DNA of 40,121 nucleotides from Actinomycetota bacterium (GTDB taxonomy: Bacteria > Actinomycetota > Rubrobacteria > Rubrobacterales > Rubrobacteraceae). Below are positions 27,028-35,012 of the stretch, piece by piece. Below the pieces are notes generated by a model. It searched no databases and was not told the origin of the DNA. It saw only the letters and a program-made list of their open reading frames with translations. Each line of letters starts with the position of its first letter. The stretch's first letter is position 1. The stretch spans positions 1 through 40,121 of the forward strand of contig JAIVIG010000278.1 in assembly GCA_020200675.1 (NCBI GenBank). Reading direction: 5' to 3'. A program made the position numbers and the translations under genes.

Positions 27028-27564
27028 CTACCTGCCGTCCCCGGCGCCCGCCCCGGCAACCTCGGTCTCGAGCTCGTCGAGGGCCTCGGAGATTAGTCGC
27101 TCGTGCTCGTCGTGGTCTATCGAGCGGCCCAGGATCTGCTCGGAGGCCTGTATGACCATGCCGGCAACCTCCTGGCGCACCTCGCGCAGGGCCGACTCCC
27201 GCTCGCGCTGTATCTCCTCGCGGGCCCTTTGTACGATCCGGTCGCTCTCCTCGCGGGCCTCCTTCTTGGCCCGCTCGCGCTGCTGATCGCCCTCCCTGCG
27301 GGCCTCCTCACGGATCTCACGCGCCTCTTCGCGGGCTTCCCGGATCTGCTGGCGGTACTCCTCCAGGAGTTCGCGGGCCTCACTTCTGGTCTGCTCCGCC
27401 TCGTCTATGGCCTGCTCGATGGACTGCTGGCGCTGCTGGATCTGGTCCCGTATCGGAGGGAAGACGAAGTACCAGAGCAGGAAGAGCAGGATCAGGAAGG
27501 TTATGATCTCCCAAAAGATCAGGCTCGTGTTCGGCAGGTCGAAAATACCTGTTGGGTCAAGCAT
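27028..27564 (-). CDS. atpF: F-type ATP synthase subunit b
   Basis: A 178-residue peripheral-stalk subunit: one N-terminal membrane helix (LIFWEIITFLILLFLLWYFV, about residues 14-36) followed by a long, highly charged coiled coil rich in Glu, Arg and Gln. The length and layout are normal. It lies between atpE (34 bases) and atpH. Confidence 0.95.
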   Translation of the reverse strand: MLDPTGIFDLPNTSLIFWEIITFLILLFLLWYFVFPPIRDQIQQRQQSIEQAIDEAEQTRSEARELLEEYRQQIREAREEAREIREEARREGDQQRERAKKEAREESDRIVQRAREEIQRERESALREVRQEVAGMVIQASEQILGRSIDHDEHERLISEALDELETEVAGAGAGDGR

Positions 27565-27598
27565 ACGCTTTCCTCTTCTTCTCTAGCCTTCTCTGCCT

Positions 27599-27871
27599 TT
27601 AAAGGACGAAGGCGATGAGTAGGGCGAAGACTATGCCGTAGAGGGCGAACGCCTCGACGAGTCCGATGCCGAGGAACATCAGCGTCCTCGTCTGGTCGAA
27701 CTGCTCCGGCTGGCGGTGGATGCTCGCGATGGTCTGGCCGATCAGGTACCCCATACCCGCGCCCGGTCCGATTACCGCCGTACCGGCGGCGATGCCTACC
27801 CCTATGAGTTTCTGCTCCTGCTGGAATAGAGCCAGCACGACGCCCAACGCCTCAATCGCTGCCATCAACAT
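27599..27871 (-). CDS. atpE: F-type ATP synthase subunit c
   Basis: A 90-residue, two-helix proteolipid of the c-ring. The proton-carrying carboxylate is E73 in FLGIGLVEAFALYG, and the glycine-rich first helix is GTAVIGPGAGMGYLIGQ. No sodium-type Q/E/T pattern is obvious. It seems intact, unlike its neighbours atpB and atpH. Confidence 0.95.
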   Translation of the reverse strand: MLMAAIEALGVVLALFQQEQKLIGVGIAAGTAVIGPGAGMGYLIGQTIASIHRQPEQFDQTRTLMFLGIGLVEAFALYGIVFALLIAFVL

Positions 27872-27942
27872 CTTTACAGCTCCTTTCTCATACTCTGCCT
27901 CCGCTAACTTTCTCCGCGAGCGTTTGCTCGCGCCTTTGCTGC

Positions 27943-28574
27943 TTAGTGATCCTCCCCCGCGTTCATCGCCAACTCTATATGTTGGCGTAGAGCCGCATCC
28001 CGAGCGTCAAGGGCTGGGTGACGAACTGCTGCAAAGCTTCGATGAAGAACATGAACGGAACCATGATCGGCTTGGCCGGCATGCCGGGCGGCACGAAGCT
28101 CTTCAGGTAGGTCCCGAGGCCGTTGCGCCTGATGCCCACGAAGTTGTAGATAAGGAGCGTAAAAATAGCCAACCCGAGGGTGAACGAGATGTTGCTCGTC
28201 ACCGGATACGAACCCGGGATAAGACCTATGAGGTTCAGCACCAGAATGAACACGAAGAGGGAGAGCGTGTAGGGGAGGAACTTCATCCCCTCCTCACCCA
28301 TCTGTCCGGCGAGTTGTTTGCGCCCGAAACCGTAGAGTTCCTCCACGATCACCTGGTACGCGCCTGGCCGATCCTTGAGCAGCCTGCTGCCGATGAACAA
28401 GATCAGGAACGTCACCGCCGCCCCGATAAACAAGAACCACACGGCCTTGTTTATGGAGATGTCCACCGGCCCAATATGAATAGGGATGTCCCACTCCCTG
28501 GCGCTCTCCCAGGTGTGCAGGATCTCTTTCTGAAGCTCTTCCTGGCTGACCTGCGCCAGTGCCAGCATACTCAT
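27943..28574 (-). pseudogene. atpB: F-type ATP synthase subunit a, frame-breaking deletion near C-terminus
   Basis: The stator channel subunit of Fo. The frame from 28574 gives the N-terminal helices and reaches the essential arginine at R194 in LGMRLYANI, then stops (TAG, 27977-27975). In another frame the likely natural C-terminus follows at once: IELAMNAGEDH, stop TAA at 27945-27943, like the LALALEEH ends of the family. About 60-65 residues, holding the last membrane helices (AGHxLL to LLTAVY), are missing at the junction near 27976-27982. Without them the a/c proton path would be incomplete. Confidence 0.85.
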
Positions 28575-28581
28575 GAAGCTC

Positions 28582-28992
28582 CTACCCGCCTCTCACTCTC
28601 TGGCCCGCCGGACGTCCGGCGTCGCTCTTCATTATTAACACCCTCGGCAATAACACTACGTTCTCCGCCAGGTACGCTCCGGCGAAGCCGACCAGCATGA
28701 TGACCACCGGCCAGAGACCCCAGTATGCTGGTACCCCCAGACCGATCGCCACAAACCCGTATCGCGCCACGAAAGAGCCCACCCCGACCAGCCGCCAGAA
28801 GTGGGAGCGCCTCGTCAGCAACGACACAGTAAGCGCCGTCGAGACGAAGCTTACCATCCCCACGGCAACACCATAAACAAAGGCCAGGGCGTAAGCCCCG
28901 TCGAAGAGAAGCCAGATCACCGCCCCCGTCAGAGCCGCCCCCGCGGACACCCATGCCGCGTACCGGAAGGCCAGCCGCCAGTGCTCGCTCAT
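28582..28992 (-). CDS. atpI: ATP synthase I-type membrane protein
   Basis: A 136-residue protein with four predicted helices, placed between atpZ and atpB as is usual for AtpI, which helps c-ring assembly and possibly Mg2+ entry. The sequence is poorly conserved (WLLFDGAYALAFVYGVAVGM, helices near residues 14-32, 36-54, 66-86 and 90-112). The assignment rests on position and topology. It overlaps atpZ by four bases. Confidence 0.75.
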   Translation of the reverse strand: MSEHWRLAFRYAAWVSAGAALTGAVIWLLFDGAYALAFVYGVAVGMVSFVSTALTVSLLTRRSHFWRLVGVGSFVARYGFVAIGLGVPAYWGLWPVVIMLVGFAGAYLAENVVLLPRVLIMKSDAGRPAGQRVRGG

Positions 28993-29216
28993 CCACCGTC
29001 CAGGTTCTGAAGGGCCACGTACATGTAATATAAGCCTCCGGCGAACCCGACTCCCAGACCAACTAGAAGGAAGAGCGGAAGCGTCCCGAGCAACCTATCT
29101 ACGAAGAAACCGGCCACGGTGAGGATGCCGAGGATTAGGACGAAAGTGAACCCGAGAATAATGAAACGGGCGTAGTCGTTTCTCACGTTATTCCCGTAAA
29201 AAGCGCTGTTTGGCAT
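28989..29216 (-). CDS. atpZ: AtpZ/AtpI-family small membrane protein
   Basis: A 75-residue protein with two helices (FIILGFTFVLILGILTVAGF and LFLLVGLGVGFAGGLYYMYV), matching the AtpZ/AtpI family that opens many actinobacterial and clostridial atp operons. The ATG at 29216 lies only seven bases after a TATATT -10 box, so the operon's first gene may be translated from a leaderless mRNA. Confidence 0.8.
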   Translation of the reverse strand: MPNSAFYGNNVRNDYARFIILGFTFVLILGILTVAGFFVDRLLGTLPLFLLVGLGVGFAGGLYYMYVALQNLDGG

Positions 29217-29223
29217 CGCTTAA

Positions 29224-29232
29224 AATATACCA
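29224..29232 (-). promoter_or_regulatory. extended -10 promoter giving a leaderless atp transcript
   Basis: On the minus strand TGGTATATT (29232-29224) is an extended -10 box. The next seven bases, TTAAGCG, are followed at once by the atpZ ATG. This spacing puts the transcription start at or next to the A of ATG. There is no ribosome binding site in between, as expected for a leaderless message. No good -35 box is visible, consistent with an extended -10. Confidence 0.6.
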
Positions 29233-29282
29233 TATCGCGCAGGCGAAATGTTGCGTACGGTTTCAAACTTTCGCCACCTGGA

Positions 29283-29792
29283 TCAATGTCGTTCGTCTTT
29301 CTCGGTGGCGAGTTGGACCATTCCGAGTCCCCCTTCGGCGGCGAGCTCCACGGCGAGCGGGTCAGGGTAGCCGCCGGTGTAGCGAACCTCCTCGATCCCG
29401 GCGTTCATGATCATCTTCACGCACAACAGGCAAGGCTGGTGGGTGCAGTAGAGGACGGAGTCGCGCACGGACACCCCGTGGTAGGCGGCCTGAATAATAG
29501 CGTTCTGCTCGGCGTGGAGCGTGCGCTGGCAGCTCTCCCGACCGTCCACGACCCTTATGAGGCACCCCACGTCCTCGCAGTGCGGCATCCCGGAAGGACT
29601 CCCGTTGTAGCCGGTCGTGAGTATTCTCTTGTCCCGCACGACCACGGCCCCTACGGCCAACCTGGGACAGGTCGAGCGGGTGGCGACCTCGTGGGCGATG
29701 CGCATGAAGTACTCGTCCCACGAAGGACGCGCCTTCTTGAGCGCGGCGTGCTGCCCCGAGGTCTCGATCGAGGGGTCCTTAAAGCGTTCCAT
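29283..29792 (-). CDS. comEB: dCMP deaminase (ComEB-like)
   Basis: A 169-residue zinc deaminase that converts dCMP to dUMP for thymidylate synthesis. The zinc and proton-shuttle motif is LHAEQNAIIQAA, with the second ligand pair in CTHQPCLLCVKMI. The ATG at 29792 (MERFKDPS) is preferred over a GTG at 29813 because of the GGGGGA site upstream. It overlaps the upp stop by 14 bases, linking nucleotide salvage genes to the atp operon region. Confidence 0.93.
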   Translation of the reverse strand: MERFKDPSIETSGQHAALKKARPSWDEYFMRIAHEVATRSTCPRLAVGAVVVRDKRILTTGYNGSPSGMPHCEDVGCLIRVVDGRESCQRTLHAEQNAIIQAAYHGVSVRDSVLYCTHQPCLLCVKMIMNAGIEEVRYTGGYPDPLAVELAAEGGLGMVQLATEKDERH

Positions 29793-30414
29793 ACAGCCTG
29801 TCCCCCGCGTCACCGAGGCCCGGCACGATGAATGCCCGTTCGTCGAGCTCCGGGTCGACGGCGGCGGTGTAGAAGCTCGCGTCGGGGTGCTCTCCGGTCA
29901 CCCGCTCGACGCCGGGCGCGGCGGCGACGGCGTGCACGCAGGAGATCCAACGCGCCCCGTACTCCTTTAGCTTGCCCAAGGTCGCGGAGAGACTCCCCCC
30001 GGTCGCGAGCATCGGGTCGAGGACGAGGACGAGGTACTCCTCCAGGTTGCGGGGTAGGTTGACGTAGTACTCGACCGGCTCGGCGGTCTCCTCGTCCCGC
30101 TGCAGGCCCATGAAGCCGACCGTCGCGTCGGGCAGCAGGGCGAGGGCGCCTTCGAGCATCCCGAGGCCGGCCCGCAGGACCGGCACCAGGCAGACGGGGC
30201 CGGCGATCTCCTCCACCTCCGTCTCCGCGAGCGGCGTCCTGACGCGCACGGTGTTGGTGGGCATCGAGTGGGTCGCCTCGGCGACCACGATGAGGGCGAG
30301 CTCCTTCATTGCCTGCCTGAACTCCGGCGTGCGGGTGTTCTCGTCGCGCAAGACCTTGAGCTTCTGGCGGGCGAGCGGCCCGTCCACGACGTGCAGGTTC
30401 TTCGCCTCAAGCAT
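29779..30414 (-). CDS. upp: uracil phosphoribosyltransferase
   Basis: A 211-residue salvage enzyme making UMP from uracil and PRPP. Typical segments are VPVLRAGLGMLEGALALLP, the PRPP loop LVLVLDPMLATGGSLSATL and the uracil-binding C-terminus ERAFIVPGLGDAGDRLYGT. Its ATG overlaps the glyA stop by eight bases, so the two are translationally coupled. Confidence 0.97.
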   Translation of the reverse strand: MLEAKNLHVVDGPLARQKLKVLRDENTRTPEFRQAMKELALIVVAEATHSMPTNTVRVRTPLAETEVEEIAGPVCLVPVLRAGLGMLEGALALLPDATVGFMGLQRDEETAEPVEYYVNLPRNLEEYLVLVLDPMLATGGSLSATLGKLKEYGARWISCVHAVAAAPGVERVTGEHPDASFYTAAVDPELDERAFIVPGLGDAGDRLYGTL

Positions 30415-31627
30415 AGAGCGGGAAGGCCTCCGTCAGGGCGGCGACCCTGGCGCTTAAACCGTCCGTCTCGCCGCGCACGGCCCCGACGATTATCTCGGAG
30501 ATCTCGCGCATCTCCTCCTCGCCCATCCCGCGCGTGGTCATCGCCGCCGTCCCGAGCCGGACGCCGCTGGTTACGGTCGGGGGCTCGGGGTCGTTGGGGA
30601 TCATGTTCTTGTTGCACGTCACGCCCACGCGGTCCAGGAGCTCCTCGAGCTCCTTGCCGTTGATGCCCGTGCCGCGCAGGTCAACGAGCATCAGGTGGTT
30701 GTCCGTCCCGCCGGAGACGAGATTTATCCCACCCTCCATAAGCCCCTCCGCCATAGCCCGACAGTTGTCCACGACCCTGCGGGCGTAGTCCTTGAACTCG
30801 GGCTGCAGGGCCTCCCCGAAGGCGACCGCCTTGCCCGCGATGGCGTGCATGAGAGGACCACCCTGCATGCCCGGGAAGACGCGGCTGTTGACCTTCTTGG
30901 CGAACTCCTCGCGGCACAGGATCATGCCGCCGCGCGCCCCCCTCAGGGTCTTGTGGGTCGTGGTGGTGACGATCTCGCAGTAGGGTACCGGGGAGGGATG
31001 GACGTCCGCGGCGACGAGCCCGGCGATGTGAGCCATGTCGGTCAGGAAAAACGCCCCGACCTCGTCGGCGATCTCGCGAAACCTGTCGAAGTGGAAGACG
31101 CGCGGATAGGCGCTCGCACCGGCGATGATCATGCGCGGCCTCTCCCGCAAGGCGATCTCGCGCACCTCATCATGGTCGATGTATCCGTCCTCGCCGACCC
31201 CGTAGTGGGCGAAGTCGTACGTCCGGCCCGAGAAGTTGATCCTCATCCCGTGCGTGAGGTGCCCGCCGTGCGCGAGGTCCATCGACAAGACCTTGTCCCC
31301 CGGCTCGATGAGAGCCGCGTAAGCCGCCTCGTTCGCCTGGCTCCCCGAGTGCGGCTGCACGTTCACGTGCTCCGCCCCGAAGATCTCCTTCGCCCGCTCG
31401 ATGGCCAGAACCTCGACCTTGTCGACCTGCTCGCAGCCCCCGTAGTACCTCTTCCCCGGGTAGCCCTCCGCGTACTTGTTCGTCAATACCGAACCCTGCG
31501 CCGCCAACACCGCCGGCGACGCGAAGTTCTCGCTGGCGATCAACTCGATCGTCGCCCGCTGGCGCTCCAACTCCCCATCGAGCGCCGCCTGAACTTCAGA
31601 ATCAACCTCGGTGTACGGACCTATCAC
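30407..31627 (-). CDS. glyA: serine hydroxymethyltransferase
   Basis: A 406-residue PLP enzyme interconverting serine and glycine with tetrahydrofolate. Family motifs are ELIASENFASPAVLAAQGS, NKYAEGYPGKRYYGGCE, VQPHSGSQANEAAY and the PLP lysine in TTTTHKTLRGARGG. Length is normal. GTG start at 31627 with GGGAGG upstream. TATGCT (31655-31650) is a possible -10. Confidence 0.98.
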   Translation of the reverse strand: MIGPYTEVDSEVQAALDGELERQRATIELIASENFASPAVLAAQGSVLTNKYAEGYPGKRYYGGCEQVDKVEVLAIERAKEIFGAEHVNVQPHSGSQANEAAYAALIEPGDKVLSMDLAHGGHLTHGMRINFSGRTYDFAHYGVGEDGYIDHDEVREIALRERPRMIIAGASAYPRVFHFDRFREIADEVGAFFLTDMAHIAGLVAADVHPSPVPYCEIVTTTTHKTLRGARGGMILCREEFAKKVNSRVFPGMQGGPLMHAIAGKAVAFGEALQPEFKDYARRVVDNCRAMAEGLMEGGINLVSGGTDNHLMLVDLRGTGINGKELEELLDRVGVTCNKNMIPNDPEPPTVTSGVRLGTAAMTTRGMGEEEMREISEIIVGAVRGETDGLSARVAALTEAFPLYA

Positions 31628-32033
31628 CTTTTACCTCCCATTCAGGTTTAGCATAGAGTGTAAACGAAGCGGAATACCGTCGTGAGTATACCCGTAACCT
31701 CGCCGTCCCCGGTACACGACCGTGCTCCGTACGAGGTGGAAATTTCGCGCTTCGAAGCCTCCCGACACTTGCGTGCTCGTACGCGGAGTATAAACGCTAC
31801 CCGGGGCGCCCTCAAACGCGCCATGAGGTGGTTCGCGGCCGGTGAGGCTTCGGCCATACAGCGCGGGCTTGGGGAGCTGAATCTCCCGACGACCTGGAGG
31901 CGGCTCGTAGCTCGAGAAAAGCGCCGTCCCTTCAGGACATTCACGGCGAGGATTACGTGCGCTAACGACGTCACGAAGATCAGGCTGTAAACTTGCGTGG
32001 CGGGGAAAAGAGGTTGCGGAGGCTTGCATAGAG
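31628..32033. other. gene-free stretch between glyA and the Uma2 gene
   Basis: About 400 bases between divergent genes. Open frames exist on both strands (about 100 codons each) but neither resembles a known family or has a convincing ribosome binding site. Near glyA it holds that gene's ribosome binding site and a weak -10. Short similar strings GAGTGTAAACG (31656) and GAGTATAAACG (31787) occur on the plus strand. I see no RNA gene or riboswitch. Confidence 0.6.
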
Positions 32034-32691
32034 TTGGTAAAGGGTCCGACGGAACAGAGGGTGCTCCTCCGGAATGTCAGCTGGGAGACCTACGAGCGTC
32101 TGATCTCCGAGCGCGAGGAGCGTCCGGTGCCGCGCTTCTTCTACGACCGGGGTGTGTTGGAGATCGTGAGCCCGTCCAAAGGCCACGAGTCGATAAGCTG
32201 CGTCGTCGCTCTGCTGGTCGAGGAGCTGGCGGTGGAGTTGGACGTTGACGTAGAGGGCGCCGGTTCCACGACGTTCAAGCGCGAGGATCTCGCGCGCGGC
32301 TTCGAGCCCGACGAGTGCTTCTACTTCCAGGATATCGAGCATGTACGGGGTAAGAAGGACATAGATCTCGACGCGGGAGACCCGCCGCCCGACCTGGTCT
32401 TCGAAGTGGACGTCACGAACCCCTCCCTGGACAAGCTGCCGATCTTCGCGCAGGTAGGCGTCGCGGAGATTTGGCGCTACTCTGGCGGTCGGATGGAGAT
32501 GTTCGGGCTGCGTGGCGAGGAGCTCCGCTACGAGGAGATCGCTGAGAGCATTCGTCCTGCCTCCCCTGACGAGCGACGTACTCGCGCGCTTCGTCAAGGA
32601 GGGCCTGAAGACGAGGCGCCCGGCCTGGGTACGCAGGGTACGCGAATGGGCGCGGAGCCGGGAGATTCGGCCTCAGCCCGACGGCGGTTAG
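32034..32691 (+). pseudogene. Uma2-family endonuclease, one-base frameshift near the end
   Basis: A PF05685 (Uma2) restriction-endonuclease-like protein of unknown cellular role. The N-terminal half shows RVLLRNVSWETYERLI, SPSKGHESISCVVALLVEEL and the active-site region PPDLVFEVDVTNPSLDKLPI followed by VGVAEIWRY. After EIAESI the frame shifts at 32551-32557. The alternative frame continues as LPPLTSDVLARFVKEGLK and ends PQPDGG, TAG at 32689-32691, a normal family C-terminus. One extra base (ATTCGTCCTG in place of ATTGTCCTG) would explain it. The unshifted frame reads low-complexity sequence to 32777. TTG start at 32034 with GGAGG ten bases upstream. It is one of the few plus-strand genes and stands alone. 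Confidence 0.8.
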
Positions 32692-32871
32692 CGCACCCCG
32701 AGGATCTGCCCGTGTCTGCGATGGTTAGCTGTACCCCACCCCAACCGTCGTTAGTGGCTCGCTTGTCGTGGGGATAGCCTTTCGGGAGGATTCGACGCTT
32801 ATGCCTGAATCGCGTAGGAAGCGAAGAACCCTACCGGCAAAGGCTGCGTTAGTGTCGAATGGCTTGCCAGT

Positions 32872-32900
32872 CTGTGGACCAGGCCCAAACTACTCCACAG
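32872..32900. terminator. candidate hairpin between Uma2 and tsaC
   Basis: CTGTGGA (32872-32878) and TCCACAG (32894-32900) form a seven-base stem with a 15-base loop, placed directly beside the tsaC stop and downstream of the plus-strand Uma2 gene. It could end transcription from either side. There is no T-run. Confidence 0.3.
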
Positions 32901-32901
32901 C

Positions 32902-33348
32902 TTAACCTTTAGCCAACCGCGTCAGCTCGTCCTCCGTAAGACTTTTCGTGGCGCGCAGGAGCCGCACATTGTCCCCCGAGAGATCCACGACGGCCGAGGC
33001 TTCCCCGCTCCCCGGCTCGCCCCTGACGACGAAATCCACGGCAGCGGAGATCGCCGGGTCCACCTCTTCCAGAGCACGCGGGGCGCTCCCACCAGAGGAC
33101 GAACCGGGCCAGAAGCGGTCCGCTAGAGATCGGGCGAGCGGCGGTATATTGTGGCCCAGGGCGAGAGCCTCCTCCGTGGATCCGCAGAGCACGGCGATGG
33201 GCTTGCCGGAATCGCGGCTTTTGATCTCGAACAGCCGCGACAGACCGGCCTCCCCCGCTACGAGCCCGACGACCGTTTCGGTGGGGATAAGTCCCACACT
33301 GCCCTCCCGTAGTAACTCCCCGGCCTCCGCCGCGGAGACGTACCTCAA
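32902..33348 (-). CDS. tsaC: threonylcarbamoyl-AMP synthase (Sua5/YrdC), internal in-frame deletion
   Basis: This enzyme makes threonylcarbamoyl-adenylate for the universal tRNA t6A modification. The N-terminal part is typical: VGLIPTETVVGLVAG, the KSRDSGKPIAVL nucleotide-binding motif and ADRFWPG. It then passes directly to SSSGGSAPRALEEVDP, skipping the expected PLTL to PSAN region. About 45-50 residues, including the VRVPDHP motif, are missing at 33100-33106, but the frame is kept, giving 148 residues instead of ~190-200. The TTG start at 33348 overlaps the prmC TGA; the frame is open further upstream only through prmC. Confidence 0.85.
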   Translation of the reverse strand: MRYVSAAEAGELLREGSVGLIPTETVVGLVAGEAGLSRLFEIKSRDSGKPIAVLCGSTEEALALGHNIPPLARSLADRFWPGSSSGGSAPRALEEVDPAISAAVDFVVRGEPGSGEASAVVDLSGDNVRLLRATKSLTEDELTRLAKG

Positions 33349-34148
33349 CTCGAACCCCAGCGCAGCAGCGCGGCCCGGGGCGTCCCGGCCAAGTCCGGGT
33401 GCGTCCCTAGCGGGATATATCCGGCGCACCGTCCTATCTCGAGCACTTCCTCCGCCTGCTCATCCCCCACCTCGAGCACCACGTCCGCCCCGTCCGCAAG
33501 CAGCGGCGCGGCTCCGGCGAAGATGCGCCGGTAGAAATCGAGGCCGTCGGGACCGCCATCGAGGGCGGGGTGCGGGTCCCAGTCGCGGACTTCGGGGGCG
33601 AGGTCCGGGATGTCCGTGCTCCTCACATATGGGGGGTTGGAGACGAGCAATTCGACGCTGCCTTCGAGGGCGTCGAGGCCGGAGGTTAGATCCGCGCGGT
33701 GAAACCGGACCTTCGCCCCCGCCCGCTCCGCGTTGCGGCGGGCGATCCAGAGCGCCCCTTCCGAATAATCGGTGGCGTGAACGTCACAAGAGGAACGCTC
33801 CTGAGCGATGGAGATGGAGATCGTACCGGAGCCGGTACCGACATCGAGGACGCGACAGGAGCCGTCCCGGCGATCTACGGCTTCGAGGGCGGCATCCACG
33901 ACGCTCTCGGTGTCGGGACGCGGGATCAGAGCGTGCTCGTCGAGCTCCAGCCGCAGGTTGCGGAAGTAGGCGTATCCGAGGATGCGCTGCACGGGCTCAC
34001 GCTTTACACGGCGTGAGATCCAGCCCTCGTAGAGCGCCGCCTGCTCTTCGCTCAGCGGCCCCGGATAAGAGGCAAGCTCGCTCCGTCTCACGCCGAGCAG
34101 CTCGGCGAGTAGCACCTCGGCGGAGGCAGCAGGCTCGGGCACGCCCAC
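33345..34148 (-). CDS. prmC: peptide chain release factor N5-glutamine methyltransferase
   Basis: PrmC methylates the glutamine of the GGQ loop in RF1 and RF2, which raises release activity. The SAM-binding motif is VLDVGTGSGTISISIA and the glutamine-binding NPPY motif is LLVSNPPYV. The N-terminal helical domain (PAASAEVLLAELLGVRR, then REPVQRILGYAYF) is present. With the GTG at 34148 the first helix is incomplete. The same frame continues upstream with SARQAVWHAVERLENVG, which belongs to the family, but no standard start codon is found before the prfA end (a CTG overlapping the prfA stop is the only option). It lies next to prfA, its substrate gene. Confidence 0.9.
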   Translation of the reverse strand: MGVPEPAASAEVLLAELLGVRRSELASYPGPLSEEQAALYEGWISRRVKREPVQRILGYAYFRNLRLELDEHALIPRPDTESVVDAALEAVDRRDGSCRVLDVGTGSGTISISIAQERSSCDVHATDYSEGALWIARRNAERAGAKVRFHRADLTSGLDALEGSVELLVSNPPYVRSTDIPDLAPEVRDWDPHPALDGGPDGLDFYRRIFAGAAPLLADGADVVLEVGDEQAEEVLEIGRCAGYIPLGTHPDLAGTPRAALLRWGSS

Positions 34149-34230
34149 ATTCTCGAGCCTCTCGACGGCGTGCCAGACGGCTTGACGAGCGCTAGATGTC
34201 GCTAGCCAGCGCGTTGGCCCACCTCCGTCT

Positions 34231-34977
34231 TCAGCCAGGGGTTCCGGCGGCCTCGGCGGCGAGGCGGTCGGACCGCTCCTTGGCGGCCAGGGCCCGCGTG
34301 AACTCTTCGAGGTCTCCGTTCAGGGTGCCCTCGAGGTTGTGGGAGGTAAGGCCGATGCGGTGATCGGTGATGCGGCTCTGGGGAAAGTTGTAGGTGCGCA
34401 CCTTCGCCGAGCGGTCGCCCGAGCCGACCTGGGCAAGCCTGAGGGCGCCCTCCTGCTCCTGGCGCTCGCGCATCTCGCGCTCCAGAAGGCGCGACCTGAG
34501 TATCCTCATCGCCTGCTCCTTGTTCTGGAGCTGGCTCTTCTCGTCCTGGCACGTGACCACGAGTCCCGTGGGCTTGTGCGTGATCCTGACCGCGGAGTCC
34601 GTCGTGTTCACGCTCTGCCCGCCGGGGCCGCTCGAACGGTAAACGTCGACCTCAAGGTCGTTCTGGGCGACCTCGACCTCCACCTCCTCAGCCTCCGGCA
34701 ACACCGCCACCGTCGCGGTCGAAGTGTGGATGCGCCCCTGACTCTCGGTCTTCGGTACACGTTCCGTGGGGATCAACTCACGCGCCTCCCGAGCCTCCTC
34801 GGCGGCGTCGAGCAGCCCCTGGGACCACTCTGCGCCCCGCCTCATCTTCGAGTGCTCCTTGGCGACCTCGGCGTAGCGGCGCTGGTCGGAGTAAATGTTC
34901 GGATCCGAGAGCTCGTCCGCGAGCGCCTTGTGGCGCGCGAGCGTCTCCTCGGCCAGTTTTAGTACCTGTTGATCCAT
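34231..34977 (-). CDS. prfA: peptide chain release factor 1, internal in-frame deletion
   Basis: RF1 recognises UAG/UAA stops. This frame has 248 residues against ~355 usual. The N-terminal helical domain reads normally to AEEAREARELI (residue 69). It then joins, at 34764-34775, to ERVPKTESQGRIHTSTATVA. The P-K-T codon-recognition tripeptide and the catalytic SSGPGGQSVNTTDSAVR loop are kept. About 110-115 residues are absent, corresponding to E. coli RF1 ~70-184, including the RAGTGGDEA segment and much of domain 2. ATG start at 34977. The loss keeps the frame. Confidence 0.88.
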   Translation of the reverse strand: MDQQVLKLAEETLARHKALADELSDPNIYSDQRRYAEVAKEHSKMRRGAEWSQGLLDAAEEAREARELIPTERVPKTESQGRIHTSTATVAVLPEAEEVEVEVAQNDLEVDVYRSSGPGGQSVNTTDSAVRITHKPTGLVVTCQDEKSQLQNKEQAMRILRSRLLEREMRERQEQEGALRLAQVGSGDRSAKVRTYNFPQSRITDHRIGLTSHNLEGTLNGDLEEFTRALAAKERSDRLAAEAAGTPG

Positions 34978-35012
34978 GTGTTCCTAAACTCTTGCTAAGC
35001 TTTGAAGTCTTA

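Noticed and set aside
31682..31990. Overlapping ~100-codon open frames on both strands between glyA and Uma2
   Set aside because: No recognisable family, no ribosome binding site, Arg/Ser-rich composition of random high-GC sequence.
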